DNA of 54,213 bases. Source: Pseudomonas sp. SJZ079. Its GTDB lineage: Bacteria > Pseudomonadota > Gammaproteobacteria > Pseudomonadales > Pseudomonadaceae. The position numbers were made by a program, and so were the translations under genes. The notes beneath the pieces were generated by a model, which was not told where the DNA came from, made no database searches, and was given only the letters and a program-made list of their open reading frames with translations. Of the stretch, positions 1 through 9,361 are shown one piece after another (positions within the stretch are counted from its first letter, which is position 1; every line of letters begins with the position of its first letter). The stretch lies in the NCBI RefSeq assembly GCF_007993865.1, contig NZ_VIUH01000030.1:1-54213 (forward strand), read 5' to 3'.

Positions 1-408
1 CCAGCTCAGCCTTCGGTCGGCCTGTTCTCATAGCCCCGCCTCCGCCCCTCAATACACTCGATTAATAGTAGTTATTTGAGGGACGGAACACTAGCCCGTT
101 TCAGGTCCATACCCATGCGGCTCAAGATAAATAACCCGCAGTGTGCGCGGCCGACTGGTAAAGCCACGCAGCTCGGTTAACATGCGCACCTTTTTAGCGC
201 GAACAAGGTTGTTGTGAGATGTTCTGCACCCGCCCTCTTCCCTCTGCGCCGGCTAACTGGATTAGCGGCCAGCAAGCTATCGGGTCGCGAGCCGTTGCCT
301 GGCAGAACAATCACTGCGACGAGCGACACCTGTTGTATCTCGGAGCGGAGCTAGAGTTCTAGGATGCGTTGTAATCACTCACGGAAGAGTTCTTCGCGAG
401 GCCCATGG
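1..408. other. Left edge, no gene supported
   Basis: I see no convincing gene, RNA or repeat here. Short open frames lack ribosome sites and family resemblance. The last 100 bases presumably carry the promoter of the small exported protein and the hybrid kinase, but I cannot point to a clear -35/-10 pair. Confidence 0.4.
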
Positions 409-777
409 ATGTGCCATTGGCGCTTATTCTGCTGTTTACTCTGCGCAGCCCCTCTACGTGCCGCCGAGATCATCCTCAGCAGCGCCGACGACAACCCGAC
501 CTTACGCGCATTCTCGGTCGCCCTGGCGCAACGTCGCCCACAGGACCTGGTGCGTTTTCAGCCGTTAGCGCAGCTGCAACGAGCGGACAAACTGCCGCCC
601 CACGCACGCCTGGTCCTGTTCGGTGCGAAAGCGCTCGAGTGGCGCCTGACCCGCCCTGCGGGTCCAGCAACCCTGGTTTACCCATTACCCGCGTATACGC
701 CAACGCGCGCCTTGGCGATCGAGCTGGCCGATGACGCCATGTTGGCGCGACAAATTGCTCAAGGAGAGACGCCATGA
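409..777 (+). CDS. Small exported protein of unknown function, overlapping a hybrid kinase gene
   Basis: I do not recognise a named family. The 122-residue product starts with a short basic stretch, a hydrophobic core rich in Cys and Leu, and a plausible signal-peptidase site after Leu-Arg-Ala (about residue 18), so it is probably periplasmic. I prefer the ATG at 409 over the in-frame ATG at 364 because a GAGG lies eight bases before it and the signal peptide then begins at the N-terminus. The stop overlaps the start of the kinase gene (ATGA), which implies translational coupling. Small periplasmic proteins coupled to sensor kinases are often ligand-binding or accessory proteins; the mature part (about 100 residues) is shorter than a usual solute-binding protein and could be a remnant of one. 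The function is unknown. Confidence 0.6.
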   Translation: MCHWRLFCCLLCAAPLRAAEIILSSADDNPTLRAFSVALAQRRPQDLVRFQPLAQLQRADKLPPHARLVLFGAKALEWRLTRPAGPATLVYPLPAYTPTRALAIELADDAMLARQIAQGETP

Positions 778-2702
778 ACCTGCGCCTTAGCGGGGATATC
801 CATACCCGCACGCAGTTAATCAGCCTGGGGCCTGCACTGCTGATAACCCTGTTGCTGAGCGGTTTCTTCACCTTCACCCGGTTGCAGGACCTGCGCCAGG
901 AGGTCAACCACACCGGCCAACTGATTGCCAACCAGCTGGCCCCGGCGACCGAGTACGGGGTGATTTCCGGCAATCTGGACGTGCTCGACAACCTGTTGCA
1001 GGCCACTCTCAAGACCTCGCACGTGCGCTTTCTCGAGGTACGCGACAGCAAGGACAACATCCTGGTCTACGTCGAGCAACCCAACAACCAGGATCAAGGC
1101 AGCGCCCAGGTCGAGGTTTTCCAGGCACCCATACGACTGCAACGGATCGAGCTGAGCAACGACTTCTTCCTAGCACCCAGCACCCTGCATTCACCACCCG
1201 AAAATGCCGATCTTGGCCACGTCGTGGTCGGCATGTCCGCTGACGCCTTCAACACCCGCCAGCAGGAAATCCTCCTTAAAGCCACAGTGCTGGCGCTGCT
1301 TGCCTTACTTCTGACGTTCATGCTTGCGCGCCGCTTGGCGCGGCGCTTATCGCAGCCGCTGAGCGCTATGGCCAATGCGGTTGCGGCGATTCAGGCCGGC
1401 AACTACCGCACCGCCTTACCCGAGCTGGGCGAGGGTGAGCTGGGCGCACTGGCACGGCACATCAACGAGCTGGCCAACGGTCTCGACCGCGCCAGCCATG
1501 AGCAACAGCAAGCCATGGCATTACTGATCAAGGCCCGCGAGGAATCTGAGCAGGCTAACCGTGCCAAATCAGACTTTCTCGCCATGATGAGCCATGAACT
1601 GCGTACACCGATGAATGGCGTACTGGGCATGTTGCAGCTGCTGGAAACCACTGAGATGACCCAGGAGCAGGAGGAGTATGCCGCGCTGGCCACTGAATCA
1701 ACCGAGCACCTGTTGAAGGTGATCAACGATATTCTCGACTTCTCGCGGATCGAACGCGGCGCCTTGGAGCTGGAAAGCATCCCCTTCAATCTGTTGGAAT
1801 TACTTCAGGGGTCGGTGCAAGTGTTCCAGCACAGCGCCCAGCAGCGTGGCCTGGCCCTGGAACTGGAGGCGCAAAATGACCTGGAGCAGCTGGAGGTTCA
1901 GGGCGACCCGACGCGCATCCGGCAGATTCTGGTAAACCTGATTGGCAACGCCCTGAAATTCACCGAAGAAGGCGGCCTGCGTGTAGAAACCCACTGGCAA
2001 GAGCTGGACGATCAGGTGCTCTGGTTCAGCTGTGCGGTACACGACAGCGGCATCGGCATCTCGCCCGAGCGTCTGGAGCATATGTTCGACGCCTTCCGCC
2101 AAGCCGACAACTCAATCTCACGGCGTTACGGTGGCACCGGCCTTGGCCTGCCAATCGCGCGCACCCTGGCCGAACGCATGGGCGGCACTCTGCGCGCGGA
2201 AAGCCAAGAGGGCCGCGGTTCGATCTTCACCTTGGAAGTGCCACTACCCTTCTCCCGCCAACCCAGACCGACGGCGCAGGGTGTGCCGGCAGAGGGTGGC
2301 CAGGGTCAGGGCCAGGAGGTGCTGCTGGTCGAGGACAATCCGGTGAACCAGACAGTGATCGAGGCCATGCTGCGCAGCCTCGGCTACCAGGTCAGTCTGG
2401 TCGGCGATGGTGCCCAGGCAGTGCATAGCGCCGAACGTCAGGACTTTTCCGCAATATTGATGGATTGCCGTCTGCCGATCATGGATGGCTATGAAGCCAC
2501 TCGACAGATTCGCCGGCTCGCAGGCCATGCCGATGTGCCGATCATCGCGCTCACCGCCAACGCCCTGCAGGGCGACCGCGAGGCCTGCCTGAATGCGGGG
2601 ATGAACGATTACCTGGCCAAGCCCTTCAAACGTGCCGATCTGCAACGAATACTGCAGCGCTGGCTGCCCCCCCGACCATCGACGACTGTTCAGACTGGTT
2701 AA
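774..2702 (+). CDS. BarA/GacS-like hybrid sensor histidine kinase (PA1611-like)
   Basis: This is a 642-residue inner-membrane hybrid kinase. Order: membrane helix at about 17-36, periplasmic loop, second helix at about 165-185, HAMP to about 240, HisKA with SHELRTP (phospho-His near residue 273), HATPase with the G box GGTGLGLPIA (about 455), and a receiver with the phospho-acceptor Asp near residue 563 (LMDCRLPIMDGYEATRQIR). There is no C-terminal HPt domain, unlike BarA and GacS, so the phosphate must pass to a separate HPt protein or the receiver acts alone. The position directly upstream of fabA matches PA1611 of P. aeruginosa, which is reported to interact with RetS in the Gac/Rsm network; that equivalence is inferred from synteny and architecture. 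It is coupled to the preceding small exported protein by ATGA. Confidence 0.88.
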   Translation: MNLRLSGDIHTRTQLISLGPALLITLLLSGFFTFTRLQDLRQEVNHTGQLIANQLAPATEYGVISGNLDVLDNLLQATLKTSHVRFLEVRDSKDNILVYVEQPNNQDQGSAQVEVFQAPIRLQRIELSNDFFLAPSTLHSPPENADLGHVVVGMSADAFNTRQQEILLKATVLALLALLLTFMLARRLARRLSQPLSAMANAVAAIQAGNYRTALPELGEGELGALARHINELANGLDRASHEQQQAMALLIKAREESEQANRAKSDFLAMMSHELRTPMNGVLGMLQLLETTEMTQEQEEYAALATESTEHLLKVINDILDFSRIERGALELESIPFNLLELLQGSVQVFQHSAQQRGLALELEAQNDLEQLEVQGDPTRIRQILVNLIGNALKFTEEGGLRVETHWQELDDQVLWFSCAVHDSGIGISPERLEHMFDAFRQADNSISRRYGGTGLGLPIARTLAERMGGTLRAESQEGRGSIFTLEVPLPFSRQPRPTAQGVPAEGGQGQGQEVLLVEDNPVNQTVIEAMLRSLGYQVSLVGDGAQAVHSAERQDFSAILMDCRLPIMDGYEATRQIRRLAGHADVPIIALTANALQGDREACLNAGMNDYLAKPFKRADLQRILQRWLPPRPSTTVQTG

Positions 2703-2768
2703 AGTGCTGCACCCTTGCTTGCAGCGCACAAACAGGGCATTTATGACAAGCTAGCGCGAGCGGAGTAC

Positions 2769-2782
2769 AACTGTATTTATCG
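2769..2782. promoter_or_regulatory. Small palindrome upstream of fabA, possible operator
   Basis: TACA-AC-TGTA forms a perfect short inverted repeat about 130 bases before fabA. In P. aeruginosa fabAB is repressed by the TetR-type regulator DesT, but I cannot confirm that this matches the DesT operator. The assignment is weak. Confidence 0.2.
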
Positions 2783-2903
2783 CGCTGTGACTTTCACCAC
2801 AACGCAACAGTCTATGACTAGGCTGTTGGCAGGCGCACAGAGTGCGCCGCCGGCCAGGACGATTTGCCCAGCCTTGGCGCGTGGGGATTAATTAGGAGCT
2901 CGC

Positions 2904-3419
2904 ATGACCAAACAAAACGCCTTCACCCGGGAAGACCTGTTGCGCTGCAGTCGCGGTGAACTGTTCGGCCCAGGTAATGCGCAACTGCCCGCCCCGAACA
3001 TGCTGATGATCGATCGCATCACCCATATCAGCGATACTGGCGGCAAGTACGGTAAGGGCGAGATCGTCGCTGAACTCGATATCAACCCGGATTTGTGGTT
3101 CTTTGGCTGTCATTTCGAGGGTGACCCGGTAATGCCGGGTTGCCTCGGCCTCGACGCCATGTGGCAGCTGGTCGGTTTCTTCCTCGGCTGGCAAGGTAAC
3201 CCCGGCCGCGGTCGCGCGCTCGGTTCGGGCGAGGTAAAATTCTTCGGGCAGATACTGCCGACTGCCAAGAAAGTCACTTACAACATTCAGATCAAACGCA
3301 CCATCACCCGTTCGCTGATCCTGGCCATCGCCGATGGCACCGTTAGCGTCGATGGCCGTGAGATCTACAGCGCCGAAGGCTTGCGCGTCGGCCTGTTTAC
3401 CTCTACCGACAGTTTCTAA
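2904..3419 (+). CDS. fabA: 3-hydroxydecanoyl-ACP dehydratase/isomerase
   Basis: This 171-residue cytosolic enzyme is the bifunctional FabA. It dehydrates 3-hydroxydecanoyl-ACP and isomerises trans-2- to cis-3-decenoyl-ACP, the entry point of anaerobic unsaturated fatty-acid synthesis. The catalytic region CHFEGDPVMPGCLGLDAMWQ carries the active-site His and Asp (residues about 71 and 85) and is intact. Length is standard. An AGGAG at 2894-2898 sits five bases before the ATG. fabB follows after 12 bases, so the two form the classical fabAB operon of gammaproteobacteria. Confidence 0.98.
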   Translation: MTKQNAFTREDLLRCSRGELFGPGNAQLPAPNMLMIDRITHISDTGGKYGKGEIVAELDINPDLWFFGCHFEGDPVMPGCLGLDAMWQLVGFFLGWQGNPGRGRALGSGEVKFFGQILPTAKKVTYNIQIKRTITRSLILAIADGTVSVDGREIYSAEGLRVGLFTSTDSF

Positions 3420-3431
3420 AGGATTTTCTCC

Positions 3432-4652
3432 ATGCGTCGCGTCGTGATTACCGGTCTGGGCATAGTTTCCTGCCTAGGTACTGACAAAGAAGCCGTCTCC
3501 GCCAGCCTTCGCGCCGGCAAGTCGGGTATCCGTTTCAACCCGGAATACGCCGAAAAGGGCCTGCGCAGCCAGGTATCCGGTTCGGTCGACTTGAATCTGG
3601 AAGAACTGATCGACCGCAAGGTCTACCGGTTCATGGGCGACGCCGCAGCGTTCGCTTACCTGTCCATGGAACAGGCTATCAAGGATTCAGGCCTCAGCGA
3701 TGAGCAAGTTTCCAATCCGCGCACCGGGCTGATCGCCGGCTCCGGCGGCGCTTCCACGCTAAACCAGATGGAAGCCATCGATACCCTGCGCGAGAAAGGT
3801 GTCAAGCGCATCGGCCCATACCGCGTCACCCGCACCATGGGCAGCACGGTATCCGCGTGCCTGGCCACTCCGTTCAAAATCAAAGGTGTGAACTTCTCCA
3901 TTTCCTCCGCCTGCGCCACCAGTGCTCACTGCATTGGCCAAGCCATGGAGCAAATTCAGCTGGGCAAGCAGGACATAGTCTTCGCTGGCGGCGGTGAAGA
4001 GGAGCACTGGAGCCAGAGCTGCCTGTTCGACGCCATGGGCGCCCTCTCCACCCAATACAACGAGACCCCGGAAAAAGCCTCGCGGGCCTACGATGCCAAG
4101 CGTGACGGTTTCGTCATCGCCGGTGGCGGCGGCATGGTGGTGGTCGAGGAACTGGAGCACGCACTCAAGCGTGGCGCCAAGATCTATGCGGAAATCGTCG
4201 GTTACGGCGCCACTTCCGACGGCTACGACATGGTCGCGCCGAGCGGTGAAGGTGCAATCCGCTGCATGCAGCAGGCGCTTGCCACGGTCGACACGCCGAT
4301 CGACTACTTGAATACCCACGGCACCTCCACGCCCGTCGGCGATGTCGCGGAAGTTCGGGGTATACGCGCAGTATTCGCCGACCAGGCACCGGCTATCAGC
4401 TCGACCAAGAGCCTGTCCGGGCACTCGCTCGGCGCGGCTGGCGTGCAGGAAGCGATCTACTGCATGCTGATGATGGAAGGTAACTTCATTGCCGGCTCGG
4501 CCAACATCGAAGAACTCGACCCTGAAGTCGCCGACCTGCCGATCCAGAGCCAGACTCTCGAGAACGCCAAGATCGACACTGTGATGAGCAACAGCTTCGG
4601 CTTCGGTGGCACCAACGCCACGCTGGTGCTGAAGCGCTGGGCCGGCAAGTAA
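3432..4652 (+). CDS. fabB: 3-oxoacyl-ACP synthase I
   Basis: This 406-residue condensing enzyme elongates malonyl-ACP with acyl-ACP and is required to extend the cis-3-decenoyl product of FabA. The thiolase-fold catalytic triad is visible: Cys in SSACATSAHC, His in NTHGTSTPVGD, and His in STKSLSGHSLGA. The C-terminal SNSFGFGGTNA glycine-rich motif is present. Length and motifs are those of FabB rather than FabF. It is the last gene of the fabAB operon and is followed by a strong hairpin. Confidence 0.97.
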   Translation: MRRVVITGLGIVSCLGTDKEAVSASLRAGKSGIRFNPEYAEKGLRSQVSGSVDLNLEELIDRKVYRFMGDAAAFAYLSMEQAIKDSGLSDEQVSNPRTGLIAGSGGASTLNQMEAIDTLREKGVKRIGPYRVTRTMGSTVSACLATPFKIKGVNFSISSACATSAHCIGQAMEQIQLGKQDIVFAGGGEEEHWSQSCLFDAMGALSTQYNETPEKASRAYDAKRDGFVIAGGGGMVVVEELEHALKRGAKIYAEIVGYGATSDGYDMVAPSGEGAIRCMQQALATVDTPIDYLNTHGTSTPVGDVAEVRGIRAVFADQAPAISSTKSLSGHSLGAAGVQEAIYCMLMMEGNFIAGSANIEELDPEVADLPIQSQTLENAKIDTVMSNSFGFGGTNATLVLKRWAGK

Positions 4653-4664
4653 GCCTCCCCCGCA

Positions 4665-4702
4665 CACGACAAGGGCGCCTAGATGGCGCCCTTGTCGTTT
4701 CT
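4665..4702. terminator. Hairpin terminator after fabB
   Basis: ACGACAAGGGCGCC and GGCGCCCTTGTCGT form a 14-base-pair stem with a short loop, followed by TTT on the plus strand. It lies between convergent fabB and the mddA-like gene and may serve both. The same ACGACAAGG...CCTTGTCGT arms occur in the hairpins at about 9301 and 18484. Confidence 0.85.
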
Positions 4703-4724
4703 GGCCTCACAGCTTCGCGCAGCG

Positions 4725-5498
4725 TTAGGCCACTTCACCGCTGACCCCTGGCTTCTCTCGCCGGGTGATCCGCGGCACCAGCATAGGTACCTGGCGACGA
4801 TAGTCACGATATTCTGGGTGTACTTCAGTCAAATCGCGCTCCTCCAGCTGAATCGCGATCAGGATATACAGACTGGTCAATACGGCGAACACAAAGTGCG
4901 CCCAGGACATGCTAGGCGTCGCCCAGAAGCACAGCAACCAGCCGGCGTACAGCGGGTGACGGACCAGTTTGTAGACCGCCGGCGTCTTGAACTCCAGGCC
5001 GGTGTAAGGCTTACCCAGCAGTTGCAGGCACACCTGGCGCAGACCGAACAGGTCGAAGTGATTGATCAGGAAAGTGCTGTACAGCACCAGCGCCCAGCCA
5101 AAGCCAAAGACTGCCGCCATCAGCAAGCGTCCGGACGGGTTGTCTATCCGCCAGACCTGCCCTCCCAGCGGCTGCCAAAAAACGAACAGCAGGAGCAACG
5201 CCAGACTGGAGAACAGCACGTAGGTACTACGCTCCGCTTCGACTGCGATATAGCGCGTCCACCAGCGCTTGAAAGCCGGGCGTGCCATCACGCTGTGCTG
5301 CACGGTGAACAGCCCCAACAACAGCACATCGATGAGCACAGCCTGCCCGAGCGGCATCTGTAGCGGACCATCGAGGGTATTGACCGCGAACGGCAGGTTG
5401 CCGACGAAACCGATCGCATAGACGAAGGTGGCGAGGAAAACCGCGTAGCTGAGAAGACCGTAGAAGAAGATCCCGATGCGTTTGAGATAACTGTTCAT
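4725..5498 (-). CDS. mddA: Membrane methyltransferase, MddA-like (methanethiol S-methyltransferase)
   Basis: This is a 257-residue integral membrane protein with about five to six hydrophobic segments. It belongs to the isoprenylcysteine carboxyl methyltransferase/NnrU-like family. The C-terminal half holds the family signature: the VRHPLYAGWLL segment and the EERDL...HPEYRDYRRQVPMLVP segment, which bind S-adenosylmethionine in this fold. The nearest named relative I can suggest is MddA, which methylates methanethiol to dimethyl sulfide; an NnrU-like or uncharacterised methyltransferase role is possible. I chose the ATG at 5498 because the upstream extension is not membrane-like and an AGGA lies shortly before it. 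It stands alone on the minus strand. Confidence 0.7.
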   Translation of the reverse strand: MNSYLKRIGIFFYGLLSYAVFLATFVYAIGFVGNLPFAVNTLDGPLQMPLGQAVLIDVLLLGLFTVQHSVMARPAFKRWWTRYIAVEAERSTYVLFSSLALLLLFVFWQPLGGQVWRIDNPSGRLLMAAVFGFGWALVLYSTFLINHFDLFGLRQVCLQLLGKPYTGLEFKTPAVYKLVRHPLYAGWLLCFWATPSMSWAHFVFAVLTSLYILIAIQLEERDLTEVHPEYRDYRRQVPMLVPRITRREKPGVSGEVA

Positions 5499-5618
5499 GA
5501 TCCGATCCTGCCCAAGGAGACTGAAGGGGTGGCTGCAGAACGCTGCAGTCATGGGCAGGTTGCGCTTGGTCTGTATCTGAACGATGGCAAGTGCCGATCA
5601 GTTTGTATCGGCGCTGTA

Positions 5619-8426
5619 TCAGTCCGTTCCGCTTGTCGCCAGATTGCTGCACAGCAAAGCATGCAGGCGCGACTGATCCAGCGGTTTGGTCAGCAGCGCC
5701 TTGAGCCCCTGCGTCATCACCTCGGCTTCCACCAGCGAATCACTGAAGCCGGTGTAGAGCACGATTGGCAGGTCAGTGCGAGCAGCCAATACCCGCCTGG
5801 CCAGTTGCAGCCCACTGAGCCGCGGCATGCTCTGGTCGAGAATGGCGAAGTCCCAGGCGTAAGGATCCGCCACCAGTAGCTCGCTGGCTTGCTCGGCATC
5901 GCAAAACGCCTGGGCTGACAGGCCCCAACCCTCAAGCAGCTCGACCATGAACTCGGCGACTTGCTGATCGTCATCGACCACCGCCACACGCCCGCGTAGC
6001 GCACTGCGCGGCATCGGCGGTAGTCGGTTGGCTGGCCGCTGTTGCTCGTCACTGTTCAGGCCATTCAATACCGGAATCAGAATGCGGAAAGTGGTGCCCG
6101 TGCCGGACGCCGTCTCCAGCAGGATATGCCCACCGTATTCATGGACGATGCCGTGCACCATCGACAGCCCCATGCCACTGCCCTGACCGCTGGGTTTAGT
6201 GGAAAAAAACGGCTCGAACATATGCGCACGCACCGTTGCGGCGATTCCCGGCCCACTGTCGCTCACGGTAAGCGCCACGAAACGCCCCTGAATGGGTTGC
6301 TGGCAGGACGCACAGGCATCCACCTGACGATCCTCAAGTCGCAGGCTGACGCGCAGCCTGCCGGTACTGCCCATGGCATCGCGCGCATTGATGCAGAGAT
6401 TCATCAGCACCTGCTCCAGCTGCACAGGGTCAACCAGCACCTGCGGCAGCTCGTGGGTCAATTCGGTCTCGAGCTCAACACTGGCCGGCAGGGTCGACTC
6501 AACCAACTTGATGAAATCGCCCAGCACCAGGTCGAGCGCTACCACCTGCGGTTTGCCGCGGCTGCCCCGACTGAAGGTGAGCATCTGCTGGATCAGGTCA
6601 CGGGCCTTTTCCGCCGAGCGCTGCACCCGCGTCAAGTATTTGTCGAGCCGTTCATTATGCAGTTGCTCAGCCTGCTCCTGAGCCATCACGGTGTACCCGA
6701 GCATGCTGGTCAGCAGGTTGTTGAAGTCGTGGGCGATACCGCCAGTCAAATGGCCTATTGCCTCCATGCGCTGAGCCTGGCGCAACTGCTGCTCCAGACG
6801 CACGCGCTCGGTCTCGGCCTGCTTACGCTCGGTAATGTCACGCAGGTAGCAAATGAACCGAGGCCCCTCATCGCCTCGCACCACCGTCAAGGCCAGCTCG
6901 GCGGGAAACTCCTCGCCGCTGACGCGCTTCGCGACCACCTCCATGCGTTTACCGAGAAATGAACCTTGTCCGGTCTCCAGGTAATGTTCGATGCCTCGTT
7001 CATAGGTCTCGCGAAAGCGCTCGGGGATAAACAACTCAAGAAACGGACGGCCTAACACCTCCTCCCGGTTCATACCGAAACACTGTTCGGCCGCCGGGTT
7101 GAAGGCCAGCACCCGTCCCAGCTCATCCATGCCGATGAAGCAGTCCAGCGCGGTATTGGCGATCGCCCGGTGCTGCATCTCGCTGGAGCGCAGGGCTTGC
7201 TCGGCCTCTTTGCGCTGGGTGATCTCGCGGGCAAAGGCGAGAATCCGCTCGACCCCGCCGATGGTGGCACGCTTGAGCAGCACTTCATCCCAATGCAGGC
7301 TGCCGTCGCGGTTGCGCCTGTGCCATTCGAAACGCTGAGTCTCACCCGCAGCAGCGCGGGCCAGATAGGTGGTGGCCTCCTTGCCGGTATAGGGCGAATC
7401 GCCCGCGCTGAAGTCGTCGATGCTCAGTTTGAGCATTTCCGCATGGCTGTAGCCATAGGATTGACAGGCCTTGGGATTGACGTCGACCAGAGCCCTGCTA
7501 TCCAGATCGTGGACGAATATCGCGTCTTCGGAGCTGTCAAAGATCGCCCGGTAACTGGCCTCGGCTTCCAGTCGCTCGATTTCCGCCGCCGCGCGTACCG
7601 AGAAGATCCTCAGCACCGACTCGATACGACCGCGATCCTCCAGCGGCCCACAACGACCGGCGGCGATCAGGCCCAGCGGCCGACCATCGCTGGAGAACAA
7701 CGGATAGCCCGCGTAGCTGTCCACACCGAAAGCCATCAGGGTTCGATCATTCGGATAGCGCTGGCTCAAACCACTGGGCACCCAATAAAACGCCTTACCC
7801 AAAACCTCCTGACAGGCCGTGCCCATTATTTGATAGGTGGCATTACTGTGCAGTTTGCCGCCGTAGTACAAGGCCAAGGTAGTCAGACTCTGGCCATCGG
7901 TATTGACCCGGCTGACGAACGCGAAATCGGCACCCAACGAGCGCGCCATGTAGCGCGCGATGGCCTCGAACACCTCGCCACTGGTGGCCGCTGAGACGCC
8001 CAATGCGACATACCGCAAGGCGTCCTCAAGATTCTTGCGTGAGCTGATATCCGTGGAAATGCCGCACACGGCAGTAACCCGACCCGCGTCGTCGAACAGC
8101 GGGAACTTGCTCGACAGGTAGGTGTACGACCCGTTGCCCAGCAGTACCTGCTCCTCGAACTCCATTGCCTCGCCACTGCGCGCTACGTGCTGATCGTTGC
8201 TCCGTAACACATCGGCCATCTCCCACGGAAATAGCTCATGGTCGGTTCGCCCCAGCACCTGTTCAGAGCGCAATTGGAACAGCTGCTCGAAGGCCCGGTT
8301 GACCAAACGCAGTCTGCCATCCAGATCCTTTACGTAGATCACCGCGTTACTGTTGTCGACGATCTGCCGTAGCTGGTGCTCGACAGCGCTTGGTGGCGCG
8401 GCAGGGATCGGCATTGGCTGGCTCAC
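5619..8426 (-). CDS. Multi-PAS/GAF hybrid sensor histidine kinase
   Basis: This is a 935-residue, apparently soluble hybrid kinase with no membrane segment. Order: PAS (about 10-135), GAF (about 145-295), PAS (about 295-415), PAS (about 415-545, ending in the ITERKQAE linker), HisKA-type region with GGIAHDFNNLLTSMLGY (phospho-His near 565), HATPase (NARDAMG N box, GSGMGLSMVHGIV G box), and receiver with Asp near 862 (FAILDQSMPRLSGLQ). The HDFNNLL type H box is typical of NtrB-like multi-PAS kinases. The GTG at 8426 is chosen because GGAGG stands eight bases before it. It follows the OmpR-type regulator on the same strand at about 100 bases, so the two are likely partners. The signal is unknown, probably cytoplasmic. 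Confidence 0.87.
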   Translation of the reverse strand: MSQPMPIPAAPPSAVEHQLRQIVDNSNAVIYVKDLDGRLRLVNRAFEQLFQLRSEQVLGRTDHELFPWEMADVLRSNDQHVARSGEAMEFEEQVLLGNGSYTYLSSKFPLFDDAGRVTAVCGISTDISSRKNLEDALRYVALGVSAATSGEVFEAIARYMARSLGADFAFVSRVNTDGQSLTTLALYYGGKLHSNATYQIMGTACQEVLGKAFYWVPSGLSQRYPNDRTLMAFGVDSYAGYPLFSSDGRPLGLIAAGRCGPLEDRGRIESVLRIFSVRAAAEIERLEAEASYRAIFDSSEDAIFVHDLDSRALVDVNPKACQSYGYSHAEMLKLSIDDFSAGDSPYTGKEATTYLARAAAGETQRFEWHRRNRDGSLHWDEVLLKRATIGGVERILAFAREITQRKEAEQALRSSEMQHRAIANTALDCFIGMDELGRVLAFNPAAEQCFGMNREEVLGRPFLELFIPERFRETYERGIEHYLETGQGSFLGKRMEVVAKRVSGEEFPAELALTVVRGDEGPRFICYLRDITERKQAETERVRLEQQLRQAQRMEAIGHLTGGIAHDFNNLLTSMLGYTVMAQEQAEQLHNERLDKYLTRVQRSAEKARDLIQQMLTFSRGSRGKPQVVALDLVLGDFIKLVESTLPASVELETELTHELPQVLVDPVQLEQVLMNLCINARDAMGSTGRLRVSLRLEDRQVDACASCQQPIQGRFVALTVSDSGPGIAATVRAHMFEPFFSTKPSGQGSGMGLSMVHGIVHEYGGHILLETASGTGTTFRILIPVLNGLNSDEQQRPANRLPPMPRSALRGRVAVVDDDQQVAEFMVELLEGWGLSAQAFCDAEQASELLVADPYAWDFAILDQSMPRLSGLQLARRVLAARTDLPIVLYTGFSDSLVEAEVMTQGLKALLTKPLDQSRLHALLCSNLATSGTD

Positions 8427-8529
8427 GTGGATAGCCTCCGGGAACGGCAGTCAAACCTCAGTATAGAGGCGCCCCCACAGCTCCCGGCGAACCTACAACA
8501 GTACTGAAACAATTGAAACAAAGGGCCGG

Positions 8530-9243
8530 TCAGCCGCTAGGCACGAACATATAACCGACACCACGCACCGTACGGATGATCTGCGGCTTGCCCGAATCTG
8601 GCTCCAGCTTGCGACGCAAGCGGGCGATGCGAATATCGATGGAGCGATCGAAGGGATTCCAGTCACGGTGTTGGGTGAGGTTGAGCAATTGATCGCGCGA
8701 TAACGGACGATTCGGCCGCTGCGCGAAAGCCTGCAGCAGGTCGAACTCCATCGCCGTCAGGGCAATCTCGGTGCCCTGGCCATCGAACAACTGGCGCCGC
8801 TCGAGGTCGAGTCGGCAGCTTCCCAATTGCAGGCCGGACGAAGCTTGCTCGGCATCGGCCGCCGTCGGGACGCGGCGGTAGCGCCGCAGCACAGTTTTCA
8901 AACGCGCCAACAATTCGCGCGGATCGAAGGGCTTGGCCAGGTAGTCGTCGGCCCCCACCTCCAGGCCGACGATACGATCCAGGGCGCTACCCGCGCCGGA
9001 AATCATGATCACTGGCAGATCGTGACGCTCGCGCAGAAAGCGCGCCAGGCTCAAGCCATCTTCCCCCGGCAGACCGACATCCAGCAGCACCACATCGGGC
9101 AGCTGGCGCTCAAGTTCCGCACGCAGCTGCACGCTATCCGCGACAACATCCACCTGGTAACCGTGGTCACCGAGATAGTCCAGCAGCAACTGACGCACCT
9201 CGGCGTCATCGTCCACCACCAGAACCCGGATCGGCTCGGCCAT
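8530..9243 (-). CDS. OmpR/PhoB-family response regulator
   Basis: The 237-residue protein has an N-terminal receiver with acidic pocket VVDDD, phospho-acceptor Asp near residue 55 (VVLLDVGLPGEDG) and Lys in DDYLAKPF. A winged-helix DNA-binding domain ends in IIRTVRGVGYMFVPSG. The ATG at 9243 gives the normal OmpR-family N-terminus; an in-frame upstream start would add eight residues. It is the first gene of a probable two-gene unit with the multi-PAS hybrid kinase downstream. Because the kinase has its own receiver, phosphotransfer may be a direct His-Asp step with the fused receiver as a modulator. Targets are unknown. Confidence 0.9.
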   Translation of the reverse strand: MAEPIRVLVVDDDAEVRQLLLDYLGDHGYQVDVVADSVQLRAELERQLPDVVLLDVGLPGEDGLSLARFLRERHDLPVIMISGAGSALDRIVGLEVGADDYLAKPFDPRELLARLKTVLRRYRRVPTAADAEQASSGLQLGSCRLDLERRQLFDGQGTEIALTAMEFDLLQAFAQRPNRPLSRDQLLNLTQHRDWNPFDRSIDIRIARLRRKLEPDSGKPQIIRTVRGVGYMFVPSG

Positions 9244-9293
9244 TGCGCTGTCCCGTCTCGTCCACATTCAGGGACTATAGCTCGCGGCCACAG

Positions 9294-9336
9294 CCCACAC
9301 ACGACAAGGGCGCCGAGTGGGCGCCCTTGTCGTTGC
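9294..9336. terminator. Hairpin terminator, ACGACAAGG family
   Basis: ACGACAAGGGCGCC pairs with GGCGCCCTTGTCGT around a short loop. It lies between the 3' end of the minus-strand MCP gene and the 5' end of the response regulator gene, so it most likely ends MCP transcription. The T-run is weak on the minus strand. Confidence 0.7.
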
Positions 9337-9361
9337 AACTGGGAGTGTTAAGCGTCCGGGC

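Noticed and set aside
677..700. GTATAC-containing palindrome inside the small exported gene as a TTGT-type operator
   Set aside because: It reads CGTATACG and lacks the TTGT and ACAA arms; it is inside a coding region.
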